A DNA stretch of 64,000 nucleotides from Acheta domesticus. Taxonomy: Eukaryota > Arthropoda > Insecta > Orthoptera > Gryllidae. Below the pieces are notes generated by a model that ran no database searches, was not told the origin of the DNA, and saw only the letters and a program-made list of their open reading frames with translations. The first letter of the stretch is position 1; every line of letters starts with the position of its first letter. Position numbers and translations under genes: made by a program. Shown here piece by piece: positions 1 through 8,855 of this stretch. The DNA is taken from the NCBI GenBank assembly GCA_031308135.1, contig JAHLJT010000631.1, positions 222,447,433 to 222,511,432 of the forward strand. The letters run 5' to 3'.

Positions 1-52
1 AATATCATTATGATCTTTTGTAATGTATGTGAAATGGGTCCAGTGACTTAAG

Positions 53-126
53 TTCACTATTACCGAGGGTTCACTATAACAGAGTTCACTAAATCAGAGT
101 TTACTATAATCGGAGTCCACTGCATG
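53..126. repeat. Degenerate short tandem repeat, about 15-17 bp unit
   Basis: Five imperfect copies of a TTCACTATAAC.GAG unit follow one another, starting at 53, 70, 85, 100 and 116. The unit drifts in both sequence and length, as in an old tandem array. No coding or RNA signal is visible. It lies just outside the 3' end of the antisense SINE A copy. The first 50 bases of the window show nothing recognisable. Confidence 0.6.
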
Positions 127-168
127 TAGCCAAAACGAGCGGTGTGGGATGCGGCGCGTGCTTCGGTT

Positions 169-707
169 TGACTGATTCGTGATTCCGGGCGCGTCAACTA
201 CAGAGGTCATTAGTCCCGTCAGTGTTTTTTCATTGGGAGGTGGCGGTGATCTTTTCCCCGCTGGATGGCGTGAACCGGCGCCGACCGACTAGCGGGGGGT
301 TCCCCCAACCAGGTATCTCCCACCAGCGGGGCACAGCCCCAGCCGGGACAAGCTCTCAGCTCCTGACCAGTCTCCTGGCATGTGTGGTACTCTAGTGCAT
401 GTTGGTGTAAGTGTGTGTGTAAGGGATGAAAACAGGACAAGGAATGGAGAAGGAAGGATCGCGCGCGGTCCGTGGCCCGTTTGTAAGGGTACTGCTCCGG
501 CATTCGCCTGGTGTTGATCGGACAAACCACGGAAAACTACGAATCAGAGCAGCCGGCCACTAGAATTCTCCTCCAGACAGCGACTGAATTCGACCTAGAT
601 GACAAGCTAGTGTCGAATCTCCTGCCGCCGTCAGGACTCGAACCTCTGACCTCCCGGTCAGAGGGACTGCAGTGGCATCAGTTGAGGCCCTGAGCCACCT
701 CGGCGCC
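169..707 (-). mobile_element. SINE A copy, antisense, near full length
   Basis: Read on the minus strand this is a tRNA-headed SINE. The head is near 707, with a box A like TGGCTCAGGGC and a box B GGTTCGAGTCC at 645-655. The body follows, with a conserved Sau3A-like GATC box and a short CA run. The tail holds ACTAATGACC and GTTGACGCG blocks and ends in decayed TGAT repeats near 169. It aligns along its length with the copy at 19681-20230. No target duplication could be seen. SINEs are transcribed by RNA polymerase III and moved by a partner LINE; that is family knowledge. Confidence 0.85.
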
Positions 708-2664
708 TTGGAGTTCCCCACGGGGAGTCCTCGCTGCGCGGGGCCCGCGCTGGCGGCCTGCGCGTTCGGGAGAAGCTCGCGGGCGTTGCGTCGTATTGCG
801 CCTCGACACGCAGGCTGCCTTCCGTAGCGGCACAGCACTGCCTTCCAACGGGGATCCCCCGACGCCTACAGAATGTGGCGTTTCCGAATGGAACCCTGCC
901 AACAGCAGTACACGAGAATGGTGTACACCGAGAGAGGATGACGGACGCGCAATACCATTGATTGACGAGCGTGCTCCCAAGCCAGTTTCCTTGTTGTTCA
1001 TCGGAAAGAAGACACGTGAATGCGGAATATTAAGTTAACGAGTAAGTAGGCGTTTACTTCTCTGATGGGTAATAAATAAGTAATTAAACGAACACTAATA
1101 CTTTTCAGCTTGATGCAACAAGTTTATTGAATAACATACGTATGTTGACTACTAAACTGAAGATTTTCCATTCTTTTCCACGACGTGCACCACAGGACTG
1201 TGATCTGCAAAAACAATTTTTCGGCCCTACTTGGCTATCACTCATGCAGATACCATGCATTACTTACCATATACAGACTCTGGACACATTATTGTGACCG
1301 CACGCAAAATTTAATATTCTTTTCTTTCCCTCTTTTTTAGTTGAAAGTTGAATCTCAATTTATGTTTTTCAGAAGTGAACTCTCGCTTTTTTTCTATGGC
1401 AACATTGGTCCTGTGGCAGGCCACATTCGTTTTATTAGTGAAAGCCTGCATAATATTCTTTGGAAACAATTGTTTTATGGTAATAAGTGCGAGTTCTTTC
1501 GGTACGTTTATGTATAATTCATTGTTTTCGTTTAGATGTTTTAAAATTTTATCGTTTTTGTTCATAAATTTGATTTTTTAATAACTTTTGATCCATGATG
1601 AAATCTGTTCCTTAAAGATAAATTTTGAAATGAGGTCATGTACAATTTTTTGAAAATTTGAGTCCTTTTTGTGTAATTTTGCGTGAAAATACGGGAGAGA
1701 AAGTACGTACTGTTTTAGCACCACTAGTTTCTGTCTATGTTTAAGTAAATGACATGATAAGTAACTGAAAAGTCCGATCGTTCCAGCAACACATCGAGGA
1801 AAACTTACGAAAATGTTACCACTCAAGGAAAACTTTGACAGGTATTAAATGACGGGTTAAAATGCGGAACATGATATTGGTGACCATTTCCTCTTCAGGA
1901 GGATGTCTTGAATTGAGATGTGATACAAACGAGTACTATTCTGAGAACTGGCACTCCAACGCAAAACACTTCAATTCTACAAATGTACTCATATGTTAGA
2001 TTTATCTTAACGGAAGCTAATTGCACCCGACAGGCAACACCAACACCGACCGCAGAAGCTAGAACATGCTTTATATGGCACTCATTTTAAAGAAGACAGA
2101 TGGAGAGGCTTTGCTGGAGACCCAGCTTTTGTAATGTCGGGAATCAAGAAACTCGTAACGTGACTGGTAATGACTAATTGGTTTACTGGAAATTCAGCAT
2201 TGCAAATTAAAGCGGCAGGCCAGGTTTTGTAGTGATCTACAACATTTTATTATTTGTGTGTCTCACGTGTAATTATTCGGCTACCTTCTCATTTTAATAA
2301 CCATCTACTTTCATACTCAAATATTTATAAAATTTGAAATGCTTTTTGTCACAATCGCTTTCATGAAAACGCTTCCAACTCTTCACTTACTAGTCTCTTC
2401 ATCTACAAGATAAGAATATAAGGGCAGGCGTGAACAGTGTCAGAAATTATTTTGTTACGGACATACTTTTGTTTAGTTAAATCATGTATAAGAAATGAGA
2501 ACAATATAATAAGTTGAGAAGAAAAGCTTACCAAACATATTGTTTGATATAAAATTAATCTGCAGTGGAATTCGAACCATTTACATGGGATGGCTGTAGT
2601 CACCCTCACAAAACTAACAAATTATTTGGTCAATGGAGGAAGGAAATTCCACAACCGGAAGCGA
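708..2664. other. No recognisable gene; GC-rich patch then AT-rich DNA
   Basis: Bases 715-900 are GC-rich directly beside the SINE A head. The rest is AT-rich, with stops in all frames. At 2565-2590 the minus strand has GGTTCGAATTCC, which resembles a tRNA box B, but a convincing box A is missing, so it is not called. Confidence 0.6.
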
Positions 2665-2667
2665 ATA

Positions 2668-2726
<59 letters not shown>

Positions 2727-2747
2727 GTAATAGTAATAATAATAATA
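2665..2747. repeat. (AAT)n microsatellite
   Basis: About 27 AAT units, interrupted by two TAG variants near the right edge. Directly to the right begins the 3' end of an antisense RLE-type LINE remnant, so the array is best read as the expanded (ATT)n tail of that element. The poly-isoleucine open frame across it is an artefact. Confidence 0.95.
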
Positions 2748-2779
2748 CGACTAAAGATGTTATAACGATGTCATAACGA

Positions 2780-3048
2780 CTAAAGATGTTACGAGACGGT
2801 TGAATATAAAGTCTACTCCTGTTTGCAACCAGCTTCCTGAGGAGTAAATCCAGGGACTGTCAATGCCTGTACAATACTTTGCGCAAAATGTGGGCTCTTC
2901 CAAATAAAGCAATTTCTTGCATTTGCCAATCTTTTGAATTATCTGGGAGTTTAGCCAAGATCTTAAACAAATTTTGCGGAACAAATCTCAGAGCTCCGAT
3001 GACTATCGGTACGACCTGTATCGCCCCACGATTTCCAAATCCTTGTTG
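2780..3048 (-). pseudogene. LINE remnant, C-terminal part of RLE-type ORF (copy F1)
   Basis: The minus-strand translation contains VVPIVIGAL, QNLFKILAKLP, MQEIALFG and AHILRKVL, then a stop. This motif order is typical of the extreme C terminus of non-LTR retrotransposons with a restriction-like endonuclease, or close relatives common in invertebrates (recalled, not searched). Only the last 60 or so codons remain. The 3' UTR runs into the AAT array at 2665-2747. It pairs with the inverted fragment at 3111-3239 and resembles the longer copy at 33232-34083. Confidence 0.75.
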
Positions 3049-3050
3049 AG

Positions 3051-3095
<45 letters not shown>

Positions 3096-3110
3096 CAACA
3101 ACAACAACAA
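3051..3110. repeat. (AAT)n followed by (AAC)n microsatellite
   Basis: Fourteen or so AAT units switch to AAC units. The array separates two fragments of the same LINE family that point in opposite directions. Confidence 0.95.
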
Positions 3111-3239
3111 CTTGGCTACACTCCCAGGTAATGCAAAAGCCTGGGAAATGCAAGAAATTGCTTTATTTGGGACAGCCCACATTTTGCGCGAAGTATTGTA
3201 GAGGCACGGACTCATAACCTCTCTAGTCGTGAATTAGAG
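3111..3239 (+). pseudogene. LINE remnant, C-terminal end of RLE-type ORF (copy F2)
   Basis: The plus-strand translation reads LATLPGNAKAWEMQEIALFG then TAHILREVL and a stop, matching the minus-strand fragment F1 closely. A short 3' UTR ends in CTCTCTAGTCGTG and a fresh (AAT)4 at 3241-3252. It is severely 5' truncated, and the orientation is opposite to F1. Confidence 0.75.
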
Positions 3240-3252
3240 GAATAATAATAAT

Positions 3253-3984
3253 ATCTCTAACGATGTGCTTAAGAACAGCCCCAAAGGACAACGACCATTC
3301 AGGCCAAAATTCTTGCAGATGGACTGCCGAGGGCGTCAAGTAGCGACTGTGCAAACAGTAAGAAGAAACAATATTGTGGCGTCATACGGATGTATTAAAA
3401 CACAGACGAGGGTGGGTAGAATAAACAGTTGGTTTATTAATGAAAAAACACTGACCGAAGTCGTAAAACACCATAACACTGTCTTCTACTAACTAAATAA
3501 ATAGAGCCCACCACAAGAAGTGATATTACCGTGCGGCTACCACACCGCCAAACAACAAACGTTTCCCCTCGGTGTGATGCACCGCTCTGCCGAGACAAAC
3601 CTACATATCTCACGAATGACGACAAACTAATGCCGGCTTCCCCTCCGCGTGCTAGACGCACAGCCTCCTGCTCACACAGCTCGAACAACAGAAAAGAAGG
3701 GTGTGGGGCGTTCGTCACCCGGCTTTTAAAGGCGCCCTGGCGTCTTCCCCCGCCACCGTTGCCGTCCCAGCACCTGAGAACGACGCTACGCGCTCGGAAA
3801 AACCGATGCGTCATTGCGCGTCACCACGCCAGATGTGCAGCCCTTTGTTCAGCTTCCGGTGAAATTCTACCGTCTGCGCGTTTGAGCGTGCATGACGCTA
3901 CAATATCTGCATCAGTGTCTGTAGCGAGATTAAGCCGACAATTTACATTCTACGTCACGACAGAGTTGTTACCATGCAACCCAA
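3253..3984. other. No recognisable gene
   Basis: Mixed-composition DNA, moderately GC-rich from 3530 to 3850. An open frame of 195 codons starts at 3531, but it has no recognisable domain and overlaps an open frame on the opposite strand. I do not call it. Confidence 0.5.
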
Positions 3985-4039
3985 TGCCGAACTTTATGCA
4001 GAAAATATGGATTTCCGAGCAACTGCCCAATGGCAAATG

Positions 4040-4325
4040 CACAATCATGGGAAGATGGACGAAAATCAAAATACGAAAATATTCTGGGGTTACAAAATCC
4101 AGACAGATCATCGGTTGAATCATTACACGCCAGATCTCGCCGTCGTTATTGAAGAGAGACTGGATGTTAATGGGCGAGATCAATCCAATGGATTGCAGGG
4201 TGGTTCAGGTGTTTGGAAAAACGTCAACGAAATATCGTGATCTCCAGACAGAGCGGGACAGAATAGAAACGAAAGTTTCAGTATTGATTGGGATTCTAGG
4301 GACCATTCTCAGAGAACTGACGTGA
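4040..4325 (+). pseudogene. LINE remnant with RLE endonuclease core (copy G)
   Basis: The plus frame 3974-4240 contains KIFWGYKIQTDHRLNH followed by TPDLAVVIEE. This is the IQTD block and the PD motif expected in a restriction-like endonuclease of a non-LTR retrotransposon. A second frame downstream gives KYRDLQTERDRIETKVSVLI and GILGTILREL, the KYxDL and IGxLGT blocks, so at least one frameshift lies near 4200. No ORF start or reverse transcriptase remains. It differs enough from fragments F1-F3 to be another subfamily. Function is inferred from family resemblance recalled without a search. Confidence 0.6.
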
Positions 4326-4744
4326 AATCTGAACACCTTAATGCGAGTCTCACAGACAGGAAAACACTCACCTCCTACGTAGATACTTCTAGGATTCTGA
4401 GTTCTTTAGGTACAAGCCGAGTTCAGAGGAGTGTCTACCACACTAAGAACTTCGTAATGAGGCGTGTAATAACGAAAAAGTATCACTTCGCTCGTTGCAA
4501 GCTTCTTCAGAGAAGGTCGTGTCCCACATGAAACCGTTGAGGTGTTTTGTGATAACGGAAGAAGCGTGTCCTTGGGTAAATGCTGATTATCTAATTCTAC
4601 ACATTTATGTCGGCACACATTAGTACTATCTGTGACCGCGAGCGCTCGATACGGAGAATGTCAGGCGACGCCCCACTCAGAGGGCGCCATTTGACTCGCG
4701 CGGCGCACCCGGCGAAGGAAGGAGACTCCACAAGCGACGAACAC
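4326..4744. other. No recognisable gene
   Basis: Ordinary mixed sequence with stops in every frame. A GC-rich patch at 4650-4730 leads into SINE E. Confidence 0.5.
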
Positions 4745-4756
4745 TCAACGGGATTT

Positions 4757-5135
4757 GACTTGAATTGCCTTACTTTACGTGGCGAGACTCAGGCTATGAG
4801 GCCTGCTCTTCCGCCTGACCACGCAAATTCCGCTACGCTCCTTTCACCAACTAGCGGAGAAAGAAGGTATTCCATGGACGAGGAAACAGGCGATTTTCAA
4901 TTTAGCTCAGAGGCTTCATTGAGGCTTGAGGATCTTTTACATGCAAGTAAATCTACTAACATGGGACACCCGGCTTTACTTCCCCTCCGAAGGAAGGCGT
5001 ACGAAGGATTTTTTCGCCCCTGGCTTCGATCGGGTTTGATCGATCCATGGCTTCGATCGGGTTTGAACCTGCGATAACCTGCGATGCGGGTTTGATATAA
5101 CAGTCCGATACGCTAACCGTTACACCATCGCCTGG
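4757..5135 (-). mobile_element. SINE E copy 1, antisense
   Basis: On the minus strand a tRNA-like head (near 5135-5035, GGTGTAACGGTTAGCGTATC) leads into a body and a 3' block at 4770-4825 that holds a stem-loop CAGGCT-ATGA-GGCCTG (4790-4805). It aligns over its whole length with the copy at 12988-13338. The head carries an extra tandem duplication of GGCTTCGATCGGGTTTGA near 5031-5066 that the other copy lacks. The AATTC tail is decayed. Confidence 0.75.
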
Positions 5136-6199
5136 GATCGGACCCAGAAAGTATTTCACGGGGAAGTGTTGCAGTTTCAGTTCAGATGTATTGCATATAT
5201 ATTTGGATATTGAAGAGATTTGTATTTCCTGTTGGATTTGGTAATTGGGTATGAATCATGGAGCTTTAAGAACCCGCCTTAAAAATTTATTTTGCACTGT
5301 CTGAAGTTTTTGTAAATTGATTGATGCTATACTTCGCCAAGCCGGTCAGGCATAAGTCATGGCATTCTACAATCTTGTGCTGCGAATATGGTTTAATTGT
5401 TGAGATTTGTAGCTGTAGAGAAATTAGTTTTTTATTAATTGTTTATGGAAAAAGGTAAAAGGAACAGAAGATTCTCCCTCTGTGTTTATTTACATCAGAT
5501 GTACCTCATTTTCAATTTGTCTCACGTGAAATATTTGTCCAAATAAATGCGTTTTTGAATAACTTTAACAACTTATTGTAATAGTTTTTTTTTACTTTCT
5601 CGCTACTGCTTACGCATTATAGAAAAATAATTGTAATGCTGCGGGAAAACAGCGCATTTTCGACAGAAAAACTCTTATTGCCGGACCCTGGTGACGAAAA
5701 AGTGAATAAATCTTGTTTAACCTTTTGCAGAATTTTCTATGAAGGAAAACATATTCTTGGCAGAGACAAAATATTTTCTGAAATTGTATGTATACATGAC
5801 CTTAACATGTCCTGTTGCTGATTCATATGAAAACGCTCTGTGTGAAATATGTTCGTCTTAACTTTGCGAAGTCCGAGAAAATAGCAAATTACTTTACAGA
5901 AAAAAATCGATGAACGAAAATGCGAAATATCGTTTCAGGAATTAGAAGCAACATATATGCGTAATACATTCTTCAAATCTTTTTAAGGGCTGCAACTGAA
6001 CTAGCAGCCATATACTTGCTCAATTTTAATCTTGCTCAATTTTGGAATGATGTGGAATGAATCAGAATGGCATGCACATTTTCAATTCTTTTTAATACCA
6101 ATCCGTTGCTTATCGTAGAAAAAATAATATAATTGTTATCATTGCCGTCATCTTGTTGGAAGCTATACGCTCGGAGAATATGTTCCGCAGTCATATAGA
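5136..6199. other. AT-rich DNA without recognisable genes
   Basis: A frame of 61 codons begins at 5636 but shows no domain. Nothing else stands out. Confidence 0.5.
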
Positions 6200-6222
6200 A
6201 TCAACACCCATGGGGTGTTGAT
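6200..6222. repeat. Short perfect hairpin
   Basis: ATCAACACCC at 6200-6209 and its complement GGGTGTTGAT at 6213-6222 are separated by ATG. The direct repeat ATAGAATC flanks it on both sides. It might be a tiny inserted palindrome; no function is claimed. Confidence 0.7.
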
Positions 6223-6267
6223 AGAATCCAAATTGTGACCATGTTGCCAAGTAATTATACGTTTTAA

Positions 6268-6341
6268 TAATTAAATTTGTTCAAAGAATTGATCGGCCCG
6301 ACCGGGATCGAGCCGATCAATTCTTCGAACCCATTTAATTA
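6268..6341. repeat. Hairpin with about 34-bp arms
   Basis: Arms 6268-6301 and 6308-6341 are inverted copies with about four mismatches and a 6-base loop. The shared core is AAGAATTGATCGGC. The centre GGGATCGAGCC is loosely like a tRNA box B. A small foldback element is the simplest reading. Confidence 0.75.
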
Positions 6342-7211
6342 TGAAAAAAATAATTCTTTGTTGATGTCACACGAACCAGCGGGAAGACAATACGATAAAT
6401 TCTCAGAGAAGCAAAATTGATTCAAAAAATTAAATTTATTCGGAAATTTGGTGAGGCGAGTCACACAAGCATTTCCAGTACAGTATTAATAGCATTGTTA
6501 TTTAGTCAAAGGCATATCCTGGACTTTTGTCTGAGAGGGACTACAGATATCATCTCCATCCGACTTGACGTTTTATCATAAAGAATTTTTCATTTATGCT
6601 GAATATAAAACGTATTTTTATTTGTTGACTTATAGTTAACGTTTATAACGTAAACAATTGCCATACCGAACGACTTTCGTTAGTAGTAGCAAATCGTGGA
6701 TTGCTACTTTGAGCTCGCGAGGCAGTTTTCGGTAGATCATGGTAACGCTCAAGGTTGGCTAACCTGGAATATTTCTACAGAGCATGTACTACAGAAACAG
6801 ACTCACTGACGAACATTTGGACAATTGCATTCGAATGGTAGTCACGAAATACTTTTGCAACACAAAAAACTTTTTAATGACAAAAAAGATTGCCATCCTT
6901 CTTATAAACAAGTCTGATGAACAATCTATTTTTACATTTATAATTTGTTACTAAATATATTTCAATTCTTTGTAATGTGCAATTCTATTTCAATTTATTT
7001 TTCTTGTGTATAGTTTTATCATAATTTGTTTCATATTTCATAGAAGTGTATGTTTATAGACTATTAATAAATATTAAGATGTGAAAAAATAATGGTCTTG
7101 GTAGCTCACAGTAGGATTGAAAATGGCATGGTTGCTCTCAAGATTGATACGTTTGGCGGCCACTGGTATAGGCAATAGGTAAAAGCGATATTTTTTTAAT
7201 TGTATGTATCA
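6342..7211. other. AT-rich DNA without recognisable genes
   Basis: Stops occur in all frames; no repeat match was noticed. Confidence 0.5.
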
Positions 7212-7324
7212 TTAGCTTCCGAGGATGTTGAAGTCCCATGATTTCCTATCCCCTCCTCCGTTCCCACCATTGATGCTATCAGAAGCAATATTTTCTGCTT
7301 CGGAGGGCGTGCGCTTTTTTTCAA

Positions 7325-7600
7325 CTTTCCCCCCGCCAGTAGCCCTGGCGCGGCGGTCTTTTATTTGCTGAGGGGGTGTACATGCGTCGCAGCTCTGTGG
7401 CTTATGCGGCAAAGAAGGGGGGCAGCTTATTAACTAACTTTATACTAACTTAACCTATGGATGAAGCAGACGCTTTCGCCGGCAACCAAGGATTTATATT
7501 CTTGTTAAGCGTTCTTTTGTCTTTGCCTTCTTGTTTGCTCTGTTTTCTTGCATTTATTTTTTGATCGTTCACACACACTTTCATCCTAAGGGCGTGCGCC
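7325..7600 (-). repeat. H/I repeat family, H-type copy 1
   Basis: It shares with the copies at 47546-47905 and 51655-52020 a perfect hairpin CGCCAG-TAGCC-CTGGCG (here about 7334-7350), a block with TTATGCGGCAAAGAAG, and GATGAAGC..CGCCGGCAACC. On the minus strand a short frame reads MPHKPQSCDACTPPQQIKDR then RARATGGGKVEKKRTPSEAE, which includes a CxxC pair. Homologous peptide fragments survive in the other H copies. The family may be the 5' UTR and ORF1 start of a retroelement or an unnamed repeat; I do not recognise it. A GC-rich tract adjoins on the right. Confidence 0.7.
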
Positions 7601-7850
7601 GCGTCACGATGCGTGGCCGGCCAGGGAAGGCTGCGCCGGGGGGCGCGAGCGCGGTCGCGTTGGCGCGCGGCCAGGCGTCTGCGGCGGGCGGCACGTCGCG
7701 CACGGCGGCGGTAATGACCGCGCCATTGTCCACTTGGCGTCCTGCCCCCTCGTCCCCCTGTCCCCCCCCCCCGGATTCCACCTGACGACCCGCCCAGACG
7801 GCGCTAGCTCCTCCGTTTCCCCGCTTCTGACCGGAGTCCCAGGGCACGGC
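7601..7850. other. GC-rich tract next to H repeat
   Basis: Very GC- and CpG-rich, with a C run at 7758-7772. Frames on both strands stay open only because of composition. Similar tracts adjoin the H copy at 47546 and the I copies at 49780 and 56375. Confidence 0.6.
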
Positions 7851-7894
7851 CGACTCTAGTAGAGACCGCCACGCCTTCTACAGACGGCCATGCC

Positions 7895-8265
7895 TGGGGT
7901 CCCAGAGCCACATGGATTTTCGACTCTGGCTACATAGTTACGTCGAATTCATCCGCTGTCCGGAGGAGAAATCTAGCGACGGTCGCTCTGATCGGTAATT
8001 TTCTGTGGTTTCTCCAATCCATACTAGGCGAATACCGGCGCGGTAACCTAGCGAACGGGCCGCGAATCGCGCGCGATCTATCCTTCCCCTTGCACTTACC
8101 TACCGTGCACTACACTACCACACATGACGAGAGACCGATCGAGGCCTTAGAGCTCCCGGCGGGAACTGTGCCCCGCTGGTGAGAGATACATGATGGGGAA
8201 ATCCCCGCAAGTCGACGTGTAAGTCGGCGTCGGATCTCACCATCCAGTGGAGGAGGAATACCACC
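7895..8265 (+). mobile_element. SINE A copy, diverged, head and tail missing
   Basis: It aligns with the SINE A body: GGAGGAGAAATCTAGCG, GTGGTTTCTCCAAT, AACGGGCCGCG, CACTACACTACCACACATG, GGTGAGAGATACATGATGGGG and CTCACCATCC. The tRNA-like head is unrecognisable and the tail is absent, so this is an old truncated copy. Confidence 0.75.
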
Positions 8266-8470
8266 ACCTTGCCCCTCGCTCCTTACGCGAATTCTTCGCC
8301 CGCGAATTCTTCGCCTCCAATTCCGCCTGCTCACTTCCATCGCCTCTTTCTCAGCTCCCACGCCCGCCATATTCGCCGCCACTTGTGGTGCTTCCTCGGA
8401 TTCCGTCATTATCCCCACGTCACTACTTCCGTTGCTTATCGTCCTCCGCAGCCGTTGCCGTCTATTCCTA

Positions 8471-8855
8471 CCGTTGACACCTGAACCTGACGTCGCCACC
8501 TCGCCCCCCCCGTCGCCATTTTTATCTGCCATCGCTACCTGAACCTACGATCACCACCTGTCCCCACCGTCATCCGCGGAGCCCACCGTCGCTACCACTG
8601 TACCCACCGTCGTACCTACTGTCACATCACTGCCCACCACTCCACCTGTACCTGCCGACGCTATCCGAGCCTGCCGACGCCACCTTCAATCTGCCCCCAA
8701 CGTCACCACCTGAAATCGACGTCACCTACTATATCGTCTCCACTTGCAGCCACCGGCGCCAAATGTATCCGCCATCACCACCTGAGCCTGCCGCGTCGCC
8801 AAGTACCCCACCGCTGTCACATGTCCGTGCCGTCGCCACCTGCGCCTGCCACAAT
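8471..8855. repeat. Degenerate minisatellite, about 18-bp CGTCGCCACCTGAACCTG unit
   Basis: Roughly twenty imperfect units of CGTCGCCACCTG..CCTG follow each other, several with a 15-bp short form (CCCACCGTCGTACC). The array begins soon after the SINE A fragment. Open frames across it come from composition. A few similar units recur at 13325-13378. Confidence 0.7.

Noticed and set aside
2565..2640. tRNA-derived fragment with GGTTCGAATTCC on the minus strand
   Set aside because: Box A is weak and no body or copy was found.
3531..4118. A 195-codon frame
   Set aside because: No recognisable domain, an opposite-strand frame over the same bases, and its end overlaps a LINE relic in another frame.
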